Shown one piece after another: positions 31,691 through 39,692 of a stretch of 64,000 bases of DNA. The stretch comes from an uncultured Collinsella sp. (GTDB taxonomy: Bacteria; Actinomycetota; Coriobacteriia; Coriobacteriales; Coriobacteriaceae). The translations under genes were made by a program, and so were the position numbers. The notes beneath the pieces are model-generated. The model saw only the letters and a list, made by a program, of their open reading frames with translations, was not told the DNA's origin and did no database searches. The first letter of the stretch is position 1. Every line of letters begins with the position of its first letter. The DNA is taken from NCBI GenBank assembly GCA_959599915.1, contig CAUGJE010000010.1, positions 1 to 64,000 on the forward strand. Direction: 5' to 3'.

Positions 31691-32573
31691 CGCGAACGCT
31701 GACTACGCCGCGGGCTGCTCGCCCCGGCTTTCCTTTCCCTATCGCTCACGCGCTTCGCGAGGGTCGCGCTAGGCAAAGGAAAGGCCGGGGCTGCCGACAC
31801 GAACCCGTCGGTAGGTCCTGAGCTGAATCGCTACCTTTATTCCGATGGGGGTCGACAGCGCTACCCCGCCAACTGTCTCGGGCAGTAATGGGGCTGGGCT
31901 CGGATGGCAACGGCGCGTGCCACTGGCGGCTTCGTTCGCCGGATGACGATTCGCGTTGCGCGGCCGGCGTCACCTCGGACGGCGGCGTGGGCTCCGACGG
32001 CATCGCGTGGACAACGCGGTTCCGCATCATGGATCAACCTGTAATCTAATGATCTTTTAATCCATATCTATCAAGTATCGAAAACGATCCGGCCCCGAGT
32101 TGGCAGTCATCGCCAAGGCAAAGGGCCCTGCCGGCTATGTGTTCGGGGCGACGCGCAAGTCGCCCAAGACCCTTCGATTATCCTTTGTTCCGCGCATGCA
32201 AGATCTCATACTTGACGTGGTTGAACAGCTTTACCGGGCAAACGAGGTCTTTGCGGTTCGTGCCCATAAGTGTCCCACCAACAAAAATCGAGATATTCGG
32301 CCTCAGGGTGCCGTCAAGATTGCCAATATGGCTGAAAAACGTCCCGTACCGCACCTCTGCGGGTGCAGATATAGGACGTTTGTGGAATATCTGATGCCTA
32401 TTTGTTGAGCTTGCACTTTGAAGAGGTGTTATCGCGGTCCAGCGAGGCCGAATATCTCAAAAATTGCAGGTGAGGATTAGCGGAAACGGCGTCTCGCACT
32501 TCGGGATATCGCCAAATCGTTTTAGAAGGAGAGGCGCTCGGCGGAATGGGGCCCGCCGAGCGCCTACAGTGGT
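31691..32573. other. Long gene-poor interval with strong hairpins
   Basis: I find no convincing gene in 883 bases. A long hairpin, CCCCGGC-TTTCCTTT against AAAGGAAAGGCCGGGG, spans 31722-31790 with a nested CGCG/CGCG stem. GC-rich inverted segments continue to about 32040. An open frame at 32100-32408 (102 codons) has no ribosome site and resembles nothing I know. GGCGCTCGGCGG (32533-32544) with its complement (32553-32564), followed by TTCTAAAA on the minus strand, is probably the tex terminator. A structured RNA or a decayed gene could occupy 31700-32400. Confidence 0.45.
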
Positions 32574-34721
32574 TTATTTCCCCTGCACCATGGTGAGGGA
32601 GATCTTCTTGCGGTCGCGATCGACCTTCTCGACCCACACTTTGACCGTGTCGCCGACGCGCACCACGTCGCTCGGGTGCTTGACGAAGCGGTTGGCCAGC
32701 TTGGAGATGTGCACGAGGCCGTCCTGGTGCACGCCCACGTCGACGAAGGCGCCAAAGTCGACGACGTTGCGCACCGTGCCCTTGAGTTCCATGCCGGGCT
32801 CCAGGTCGTCGATGGAAAGTGCCGAGCGGCTAAAGACCACCTCGGGCGCGTCGTCGCGCGGGTCGCGGCCGGGCTTCTTGAGCTCGTTGACAATGTCGAT
32901 GAGCGTGAGGGTGCCGCAGTCCAGGTCGCTTGCCAGCGCCGAGATGCTGCCCAGACGGCGCTCGATGTCGGGCGCGCCGCCGCGGCTGAGCTCGCTTGCC
33001 GCAACGCCGGCACGCTCCAGGACGGCCGTGGCCACCTCGTAGCTCTCGGGGTGGACGCTTGTCGCGTCGAGCGGGTTCTTGCCGCCGCTGATGCGCAAAA
33101 AGCCTGCAGCGTTGAGATATGCCTTGGGACCCAGCTTGGGGACACACTTAAGCTGGCGGCGATCCGTAAAGGCGCCGTTTTCCTCGCGGTATGCCACGAT
33201 GTTCTTGGCTACGCTCGGCGTGATGCCCGATACATATCCCAGCAGACTTGCGCTCGCGGTGTTGACGTCGACGCCCACGCGGTTGACGACGTCCTCCACC
33301 ACGTGGCCCAGGGTGCGCGAGAGCTCGGCCTGGTCAAGGTCGTGCTGGTACTGGCCCACGCCGATGGACTGGGGCGGAATCTTGACGAGCTCCGCCAGCG
33401 GGTCTTGCAGGCGGCGGCCAAGGCTCATGGCGCCACGCACGGTGACGTCCAGGTCGGGATACTCCTGGCTGGCGAGCTCGGAGGCGGAGTACACCGATGC
33501 GCCGGCCTCGTTGACGATGGTGTAGCGAAGACTGGGTGCCTGCTCGGCGATGAACTCCGAGACGACTTCCTCGGTCTCGCGGCTGGCGGTGCCGTTGCCG
33601 ATGACGATGGTGTTGACGCCGTCTTTCTTGACGAGGCGGGCGAGCTCGCGCTTAGTGCCGGCGACGTCGTGGCGCGGCTTGGTGGGGTAGACCACGCCGT
33701 GGTCGAGCAGCTTGCCGGTCTCGTCCATGACGGCGACCTTGCAGCCGGTGCGGTAGCCCGGGTCGAGCGCGAGTACGCGGGCGCCACGGACGGGGCGTGC
33801 CGAGAGCAGGCCCTCGAGATTCTTGGCAAAGACGTTAATGGCCTCGGTCTGAGCGCGGACGGTGAGTTTGGCGCGGGCCTCGCGCTCCAGCGAGGGGGCC
33901 ATGAGACGCTTGTAGCCGTCGGCGATGGCAGCATCGAAGATGGGAGCAAACACGCCCTGGCGTCGGGGCCAACGGCTGCCGAGGCGCGCCGTGGCGGCGG
34001 CGCCGTCGACGTTCACGCGCACGCGGAGCTTGCCCTCGCGCTCGCCGCGGTCGATGGCCAGCACGCGGTGGTTGGGGATGCGGCGCAGCGGCTCGTCATA
34101 GCTGTAGTACGGCTCGTAGGGGGTCTTCTCGGCGGGGTCGGTGGCCTCGACGACGATATCGGCGGTGTTTTGCGTAAAGGCGCGCAGGTCGGCGACGTTC
34201 TCGGGGTCCTCGGCCACCGTCTCGGCCACGATGTCCGCGGCGCCGGCGAGCGCCTTCTCGGGCGTGTCGAAGCCGGCCTCCTCGTTGACGTATGCCGCGG
34301 CGGCGTCGAGTGCGCTGCCCTTGGCCGAGGCCTGCATGATGATCATGTTGGCGAGCGGCTCCAGGCCTGCCTCGCGGGCCTTCTGCGCGCGGGTCATGCG
34401 CTTTTTGCGGTAGGGCTTGTAGAGGTCCTCGACACGCTGGAGCTGCGTGGCCTCGCGAATCTGCGCCTCGAGTTCGGGCGTGAGTTTGCCCTGGGCATCG
34501 ATGAGCAGGATGACGTCCTCTTTGCGCTGCTCTAGATTGCGCAGGTAGGACAGGCGCTCGTCGAGTGCGCGCAGGGCGACGTCGTCCATGCCGCTCGTAG
34601 CTTCCTTGCGGTAGCGCGAGATAAAGGGGATGGTGTTGCCCTCATCGATGAGCTTGACGGCCGCCTCGACGTTGGCGGCCTTAAGGTTGAGCTCGTGGGC
34701 AAGCTGGGCGATAAGATCCAT
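32574..34721 (-). CDS. tex: Tex-family S1 RNA-binding transcription accessory protein
   Basis: This is a 715-residue cytoplasmic protein of the Tex/YhgF family. The helical N-terminus (AHELNLKAANVEAAVKLIDEG, NTIPFISRYRKE) precedes a YqgF/RuvX-like domain (VLALDPGYRTGCKVAV), helix-hairpin-helix motifs (NTASASLLGYVSGI) and a C-terminal S1 domain (about residues 640-712; ELKGTVRNVVDFGAFVDVG). Tex binds nucleic acid and affects transcription and stress tolerance in other bacteria. ATG 34721 has AAGGAG upstream; the frame stays open to 34790. It appears monocistronic. Confidence 0.95.
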   Translation of the reverse strand: MDLIAQLAHELNLKAANVEAAVKLIDEGNTIPFISRYRKEATSGMDDVALRALDERLSYLRNLEQRKEDVILLIDAQGKLTPELEAQIREATQLQRVEDLYKPYRKKRMTRAQKAREAGLEPLANMIIMQASAKGSALDAAAAYVNEEAGFDTPEKALAGAADIVAETVAEDPENVADLRAFTQNTADIVVEATDPAEKTPYEPYYSYDEPLRRIPNHRVLAIDRGEREGKLRVRVNVDGAAATARLGSRWPRRQGVFAPIFDAAIADGYKRLMAPSLEREARAKLTVRAQTEAINVFAKNLEGLLSARPVRGARVLALDPGYRTGCKVAVMDETGKLLDHGVVYPTKPRHDVAGTKRELARLVKKDGVNTIVIGNGTASRETEEVVSEFIAEQAPSLRYTIVNEAGASVYSASELASQEYPDLDVTVRGAMSLGRRLQDPLAELVKIPPQSIGVGQYQHDLDQAELSRTLGHVVEDVVNRVGVDVNTASASLLGYVSGITPSVAKNIVAYREENGAFTDRRQLKCVPKLGPKAYLNAAGFLRISGGKNPLDATSVHPESYEVATAVLERAGVAASELSRGGAPDIERRLGSISALASDLDCGTLTLIDIVNELKKPGRDPRDDAPEVVFSRSALSIDDLEPGMELKGTVRNVVDFGAFVDVGVHQDGLVHISKLANRFVKHPSDVVRVGDTVKVWVEKVDRDRKKISLTMVQGK

Positions 34722-34839
34722 GGAACTCCTTGCGTTTAAGGTGCGTTTGCGGCACAGGGCTACCAAGGATACCACCCGCCGCTCCAGCAAAGCAGTCTTT
34801 TTGGGACGGGGCTCTTTTGACTACTCGTCATGCCTGCTC

Positions 34840-34917
34840 GATGATTTTTCTGGGACGGGGATTTAATAATCATTAGGTACACAATGATTATTAAATCCCC
34901 GTCCCAGAAAAATCATC
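34840..34917. repeat. Long REP-like palindrome (35-base arms)
   Basis: Arms 34840-34874 and 34883-34917 are perfect complements (core TTTTTCTGGGACGGGGATTT) around an eight-base loop. Outside them, GGGACGGGGCTCTTTTGACT (34803-34822) is imperfectly complementary to 34921-34938, so the whole structure spans about 130 bases. The motif GGGACGGGGCTTTTTAGCT recurs at 39471-39489. Confidence 0.8.
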
Positions 34918-34930
34918 CTCAAAGTAGCTA

Positions 34931-34964
34931 AAAAGCCCCGCGGGCAGGAGGCTGCTCGCGGGGC
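34931..34964 (-). terminator. Terminator of the SDR/MFS/oxidoreductase operon
   Basis: On the minus strand, GCCCCGCG and CGCGGGGC (34957-34964 and 34935-34942) form the stem, followed by TTTTT. It lies 73 bases past the stop of the Gfo/Idh gene. Confidence 0.8.
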
Positions 34965-35036
34965 AAAGAAGAGGGGCTTGTTGAGGGCGGACCGAGGGGC
35001 TCGGTATGGGGTTTTGCCACGATCCGCCCTGTGGCA

Positions 35037-36077
35037 TTACAGCTCGACGAGCTGGCCGGTCTCGGCGGCCTCCTTGATGGCGTTGAGAAGCGTGAGTGTC
35101 TTGACGTTGTCGGCGGGGGTCACGACGGGCGCGAGCTCGCGGCGGACAACCTTCACAAAGTGCTTGAGCTGCATCTTGTGCGGCAGCGCCGGATCGACGG
35201 CCGGAATCTCCATCTGCAGCGGCTTGTGCCAGTTGGAGGCACCGTCGTAGGAGAACTGGTGCAGGCGGGGCAGCGACAGGGCGCCTTTAGTGCCGCCGAT
35301 GAAGTAGGCGTCGGCGTCGAAGGGGCGGTACTGCGGATCCTCGCGTGCGGTCGCCTCCCAGTTCCAGGGGCTGGCGGTGGCGTCGGAGATGGTCATGCTT
35401 GCGAGCGCGCCGTCGGCAAAGCGAACGTTGACCACGGCGGAGTCCTCGGTCTCAAAACCGCGGGCGGTACTGGACTGCATGCCCTGGACGGCAACGGGCT
35501 CGCCCAGCAGGTAACGGAGCAGGTCGACGTCGTGCACCAGGTTGACCAGAATCGGGCCGGCACCCTTCTTGCGGCGCCACTCGACATCGAAGTACTCGTC
35601 GTTCTTATAGATCATGTAGTGGAAGCTCGACACGGTAAGTTTGCCCAGCTCGCCGGACTCGATGATCTCCTTGGCCTTGTTGACGAAGGGGTTGTGGCGA
35701 CGGTGTTGACCCACGAGCACGGGCACGCCGGCGGTCTCGGCCTCGGCGGCAAAGGCCTGGGCATCCTCGAGATCGTTGGAGATCGGCTTTTCGACCAGCG
35801 GCACGATGTTGCGCTTGATGGCCTCGCGGGCAACGCCCAGGTGCAGGTCGTTGGGGGTGGCGATGATGGCGGCCTCGGGCTTGACCTCGTCCATCATCTG
35901 GGCGGGATCGGTAAAGAACGGCACGCCGGCGGCCTCGGCCGTGGCGCGGGCGCCCTCAAAGGCGTCGGCGATGGCGACGAGCTCGGCCTCGGGCTCCTCG
36001 GTGACAAAGCGGATGTGGTTGCGGCCCATGGCGCCGGCGCCGATAACGGCAATGCGGACGGGGTTGAGCTCAGACAT
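35037..36077 (-). CDS. Gfo/Idh/MocA-family oxidoreductase
   Basis: This is a 346-residue NAD(P)-dependent dehydrogenase, probably acting on a sugar, inositol or sugar acid. The N-terminal Rossmann motif is VIGAGAMGRNH, the family signature is VEKPISND (catalytic Lys), and the C-terminal half contains LVHDVDLLRYLLGE with the expected Asp. GGAG precedes the ATG. It is the last gene of a three-gene operon with an MFS carrier and an SDR enzyme, which suggests uptake and oxidation of one unknown polyol or acid. Confidence 0.9.
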   Translation of the reverse strand: MSELNPVRIAVIGAGAMGRNHIRFVTEEPEAELVAIADAFEGARATAEAAGVPFFTDPAQMMDEVKPEAAIIATPNDLHLGVAREAIKRNIVPLVEKPISNDLEDAQAFAAEAETAGVPVLVGQHRRHNPFVNKAKEIIESGELGKLTVSSFHYMIYKNDEYFDVEWRRKKGAGPILVNLVHDVDLLRYLLGEPVAVQGMQSSTARGFETEDSAVVNVRFADGALASMTISDATASPWNWEATAREDPQYRPFDADAYFIGGTKGALSLPRLHQFSYDGASNWHKPLQMEIPAVDPALPHKMQLKHFVKVVRRELAPVVTPADNVKTLTLLNAIKEAAETGQLVEL

Positions 36078-36107
36078 TTCGACTCCTTAATACTGGTGAC
36101 CGGTGGA

Positions 36108-36138
36108 ATGCGACAAAGGGGCTGTCCCTTTGTCGCAT
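36108..36138. repeat. GACAAAGGG palindrome, copy 2
   Basis: ATGCGACAAAGGG (36108-36120) and its perfect complement (36126-36138) flank GCTGT. It lies between the MFS and Gfo/Idh genes of the same operon and may dampen read-through. Confidence 0.7.
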
Positions 36139-36146
36139 CGGTACAA

Positions 36147-37403
36147 CTAAGCGGACTTCTTCTTGCTGTCGGAGACCATCATGTAGACGGTGAGCACGAC
36201 GGCGATGGCGGCGATCACAATGGCGCCGTAGAAGGACTGCTGGTAGGCGGCGCTGCCGGCCTCAGCGTGATACAGCACGGCGGTGATGGGCTGGCTGATC
36301 CAGGTGGAAGCGGCATAGCCCAAAAACATGATGCCGTAGTTGACGCCGATGTTGCTGGTGCCAAAGGCGCCACCAGTGAGCGGCGGGTAGATGACGAGCA
36401 GGGCGCCAAAGCTAAAGCCGAGCAGGGCAAGCGCCACAAAGAACATGCTCTGCGTAAAGCTCATCGACATGATGACGAGGGCGACGATGGTGACGATAAG
36501 GCTGATGAGCAGCGACTTGTAGGCGCCGAGCTTGTCGATGATTTGACCAAAGGACAGGCGACCGACCAGGTTGGCGCAGGTGTTGACGGAGACCACCACA
36601 CCGCCGAGGGCGACGGCCGCGGCGCTCGTGGGGTCGGCGAAGAGCTGGACGGCGGCGATGGAGGCAACCTTGCCCACGAGCAGGGTACCCGCGGTGGCGG
36701 CAAAGGCGAAGGTGACGATGAGGACCCAGAAGCGCGGGGTCTTGACCATCTCGCCCGGGGTGAGGTCGCCGAAGGTGCCGGCATGTGCGCCGCCCTTGGG
36801 GGCCTCGAAGCCCTCGGGCAGCCAGCCGGCCTCGGGGGCCTTCAGGAACAGGGCGGAGGCGGCGATCGTCACAAAGAAGATGACGCCGAGTGCCTTGAGG
36901 GCGCCAAAGATTCCCAGGCTTGGGATGAGCAGCGAGGCGAGCACCGGGGACAGCACGGCGGGGCCGGCGGTCGAAGCGGCCAGGGTGATGCCGGAGGCCA
37001 GGCCCTTCTTGTCGATGAACCACTTTTGGCCCGTGGTGAGCGCGGGGTTGTAACCCAGGCCGTTGCCGATGGCGGCGACGAGCGAGAACCACAGGTAGAA
37101 CTGCCACGGCTCGGTGACGGTGCCGGACATGAACCAGCCCAGGCCGTAGCACGCGGCGGCGGCGATCACGACGTTGCGCGGACCGATCTTATCGGAGATG
37201 CGGCCGGCGAAGATGCCCGTCACGGCCATGATGGTCTGAAAGACCGGGAAAGCCCAGGTAAGGGCGCTGGACCACTCGGGGTAGACGGCGAGCAGGTTCT
37301 TGCTCACGACGGAATACAGCGCGATGGAGCTGATGAAGAACATGGTGACGCACGCGGCGGAAAGCACGACGGCGCGACCCTTGTTGGAGTTGGTGGAAGC
37401 CAT
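36147..37403 (-). CDS. MFS transporter, oxalate/formate antiporter-like
   Basis: This is a 418-residue carrier with twelve predicted membrane segments, of the OFA (oxalate:formate antiporter) branch. The loop motif AGRISDKIGPRNV lies after segment 2, and its counterpart GRLSFGQIIDKLGAYK lies in the second half. It ends in SKKKSA. It is encoded between the SDR and Gfo/Idh genes, so it probably imports their substrate, most likely an organic anion. OFA members transport varied monocarboxylates and dicarboxylates; the exact substrate is unknown. Confidence 0.87.
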   Translation of the reverse strand: MASTNSNKGRAVVLSAACVTMFFISSIALYSVVSKNLLAVYPEWSSALTWAFPVFQTIMAVTGIFAGRISDKIGPRNVVIAAAACYGLGWFMSGTVTEPWQFYLWFSLVAAIGNGLGYNPALTTGQKWFIDKKGLASGITLAASTAGPAVLSPVLASLLIPSLGIFGALKALGVIFFVTIAASALFLKAPEAGWLPEGFEAPKGGAHAGTFGDLTPGEMVKTPRFWVLIVTFAFAATAGTLLVGKVASIAAVQLFADPTSAAAVALGGVVVSVNTCANLVGRLSFGQIIDKLGAYKSLLISLIVTIVALVIMSMSFTQSMFFVALALLGFSFGALLVIYPPLTGGAFGTSNIGVNYGIMFLGYAASTWISQPITAVLYHAEAGSAAYQQSFYGAIVIAAIAVVLTVYMMVSDSKKKSA

Positions 37404-37469
37404 TGGACTCTTTCTAATCGATGCGGGGGAGGGGCGGACGCGTCCGCGGGGCCTCCCTGTCAGGCTGGT

Positions 37470-38351
37470 TTACTGGTCGGTCGGCTTGGCGACGCCGGAC
37501 TCGTCGGACCAAAGCTCGACACCCTTGTTCTTGAGGTAGTTGTCGGCAAAGGCTCGGCGGCCGCCAGGCTTGGCGGTGAGGTCGCCCATCATATTGGAGA
37601 AACCGCCGTCGACCTTGATGGCGTCGCCGGTGGTAAAGTCCGAGCGCTTGGACGCCAGGAACATGACGGCGTTGGCGATATCGCTGACCTCGCCGATGCG
37701 GCGCGTGGCGATGAGCCGGCTGCGGCTCTTCTCGACCTCGGGGTCAGCGTAAAAGCTCGCCGACATGGGGGTCTTGACAAAGCAGGGCTCGACGCAGTTG
37801 GAGCGGACGCCGTAGGGGCCCCACTCGGCGGCGAGCATCTTGGACATCATGTTGACGCCCGCCTTGGTGGAGCTGTACACGCCCGAGAACGTCTCGGGGG
37901 AGTGGCTGGCAACGGTCGAGATGTGCACCAGGCGGCCCTGGCCGGCCTTGATCATCTCGCGACCAAAGCGCTGCGAGGTGATGAAGTAGCCGGTGAGGTT
38001 GACGTTGAGCACCTGCTCCCAGTCGCTCAACGGCAGGTCTTCCATCGCTGCGAAGCGCAGGATGCCGGCGGTGTTGACGAGGACGTCGATGCGGCCGAAG
38101 TCGGCGATGGTGGCATCGACGGCGGCCTGAACCTCGGCCTCGTCGGTGGCATTCATCTTATAGCCCTCGGCGTGGATGCCAAACTCGGCGGCGAGGTCGG
38201 CGGCTGCTGCCTTGACCTTCCCCTCGTCCAGGTCGAGCAGGACAACGTTGGCGCCGTTGCGGGCGAACTCGCGGCAGATCTCGACGCCCATGCCGCCGAG
38301 TGCGCCGGTCACGGCGCAGACATCGTCCTCGAGCTTAAGCCAGTTGCTCAT
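37470..38351 (-). CDS. Short-chain dehydrogenase/reductase
   Basis: This is a 293-residue classical SDR. The cofactor loop is TGALGGMGVEI (about residues 15-25), followed by NTAG, the catalytic Ser in HISTVASHS and the YSSTKAG motif (Tyr-x-x-x-Lys), and it ends KVDGGFSNM plus about 40 extra residues. ATG 38351 follows GGGAAG. The frame stays open far upstream, but that extension runs through the divergent LysR gene and is not credible. It is the first gene of the operon with the MFS and Gfo/Idh genes and should oxidise a sugar, polyol or hydroxy acid. Confidence 0.9.
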   Translation of the reverse strand: MSNWLKLEDDVCAVTGALGGMGVEICREFARNGANVVLLDLDEGKVKAAAADLAAEFGIHAEGYKMNATDEAEVQAAVDATIADFGRIDVLVNTAGILRFAAMEDLPLSDWEQVLNVNLTGYFITSQRFGREMIKAGQGRLVHISTVASHSPETFSGVYSSTKAGVNMMSKMLAAEWGPYGVRSNCVEPCFVKTPMSASFYADPEVEKSRSRLIATRRIGEVSDIANAVMFLASKRSDFTTGDAIKVDGGFSNMMGDLTAKPGGRRAFADNYLKNKGVELWSDESGVAKPTDQ

Positions 38352-38585
38352 AGGAACTTCCCTTCTTGTACCTCCCTGTGGGCCGCTCCCATTAATCGAC
38401 CCACGCGGTTTTTCGCTGGTTATCGTATGCTTTGAATTTGCGCAGGTGAATTGCATATTTGTTAGAATGGCGTAAACCTTTGGTTTATAGCTCGCAAGAC
38501 GATTTGTTCTTAATTGAGTGCGTGACCTGCCAAAACAACCCCCTTTGGCAGCGCATGGCCATACGTCTGGAAACGGGAGATTGAC

Positions 38586-39467
38586 GTGTACGATCGACGA
38601 CTCGAGGCCATAACGGCCGCCGCGGAGCTGGGAAGTTTTTCGCGCGCGGCGGCAAAACTGCGCGTGTCGACCCCGGCACTCGTCAAACAGGTGTCGGGAT
38701 TCGAGGCCGAGTTTGGCATCACGTTGTTCGAGCGCTCGCATTCGGGCGTCAAGGTGACGCCGGCGGGTGCTCTGCTGGTGGACGATGCGCGCTCGATCAT
38801 GCGCCAGTCCGAGGACGCGTTGCGCCGCGCCCGACGCGCGGCGGGCGATGGCGGCGCCGTGCGCCTGGGCGTGTCGATGATGTGCCCGGGGCGCCAAACG
38901 CTGTCGATGTGGTCGGGCATCCACGATTTGGAACCGTCGCTGCGATTTGAGATCGTGCCGGTAAATGACCTCTATGACGAGCGTGAAACCGTCATGCGCA
39001 GCCTGGGTCGCGAGGTGGATGTGGTGCAGTCGAGTTTTTCGACTCCGCGTTGGGGCGACGCCTGCCAAAAACTCCGTATCGTCAACGTGCCGTTTTATAT
39101 CGACGTGCTCCGCACAAGCCGGCTTGCGCGCAAGACGCGCATCACGGTTGCCGACCTGGAGGGCATGCGCTTGCGCGTGCTTCGTCACGGTAACGACGCC
39201 ATGGACAGCCTTCGTATCGACCTTTTGGCCGACGGCGGCGTGGACGTGATCGATGTGGATAGCTTTGACTTTGCGCTCTTTAACGATGCGGAGGAAAAGG
39301 GTGACGCGGTGCTCACCTGCGGAGCGTGGTCGGGCGTGCACCCGGCCTTTGTGGGCGTGCCGTTCCTGTGCGGCCGCGAGGTGCCAGTCTTTCTGCACTA
39401 CCCGCTCGAGCCCACCCTCCAAGTGCAAAAATTCGTCAACGCCATGGCCCAACTCCTCAATAGCTAA
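38586..39467 (+). CDS. LysR-family transcriptional regulator
   Basis: This is a 293-residue regulator. The N-terminal winged helix reads LEAITAAAELGSFSRAAAKL, then STPALVKQVSGFEAEFG and LFERSHSGVKVTPAG, the usual LysR layout. A periplasmic-binding-like effector domain follows (RLGVSMMCPG onward). The start is GTG 38586 after GGGAGA. It is divergent from the SDR/MFS/oxidoreductase operon, separated by 234 bases, and by LysR convention probably controls it. Confidence 0.88.
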   Translation: MYDRRLEAITAAAELGSFSRAAAKLRVSTPALVKQVSGFEAEFGITLFERSHSGVKVTPAGALLVDDARSIMRQSEDALRRARRAAGDGGAVRLGVSMMCPGRQTLSMWSGIHDLEPSLRFEIVPVNDLYDERETVMRSLGREVDVVQSSFSTPRWGDACQKLRIVNVPFYIDVLRTSRLARKTRITVADLEGMRLRVLRHGNDAMDSLRIDLLADGGVDVIDVDSFDFALFNDAEEKGDAVLTCGAWSGVHPAFVGVPFLCGREVPVFLHYPLEPTLQVQKFVNAMAQLLNS

Positions 39468-39500
39468 TTTGGGACGGGGCTTTTTAGCTCCTTACAAAAC

Positions 39501-39528
39501 GAGGCCCTGGCCAACCGGCCAGGGCCTC
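39501..39528. terminator. Terminator after the LysR gene
   Basis: GAGGCCCTGGCC and GGCCAGGGCCTC form a perfect 12-bp stem with loop AACC. ACTAACTTTTATT follows. Confidence 0.85.
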
Positions 39529-39571
39529 ACTAACTTTTATTCCGTTCTAAACAACGGGCTGATTGCGCGCA

Positions 39572-39677
39572 GGAGGTCTCCCAGGCGGGCCGGGGTGTAA
39601 CTTCCGCGCGCAGTTTCGCAGCGCAGCGAGAATGTTTGAGCACGGAGGTTACACCCCGGCCCGCCTGGGAGACCTCC
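39572..39677. repeat. Long inverted repeat at the end of the ABC operon
   Basis: Perfect 30-base arms (39572-39601 and 39648-39677; start GGAGGTCTCCCAGG) continue inward for five more pairs with one G-T. They lie 15 bases beyond the stop of the minus-strand ABC gene, so it may act as terminator or 3' stabiliser. Confidence 0.8.
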
Positions 39678-39692
39678 GTGGAACAAGCCTAC

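Noticed and set aside
31860..31885. CCCGCCAACTGT resembles the conserved CCCGC-ACTGT part of cobalamin riboswitches
   Set aside because: The GGTG-AA-CC part that should precede it and the B12 box after it are not found, and no plus-strand gene lies downstream.
32100..32408. 102-codon frame in the gene-poor interval
   Set aside because: No ribosome site and no recognisable family; coding not supported.
32676..34535. Open frame of 619 codons antisense to tex
   Set aside because: Reverse-strand artefact of codon bias; tex has full family motifs on the minus strand.
35031..38435. Open frame of 1134 codons on the plus strand
   Set aside because: It runs antisense to three well-supported genes (Gfo/Idh, MFS, SDR) and its Gly/His/Asp-rich translation is typical of reverse reading of GC-rich codons.
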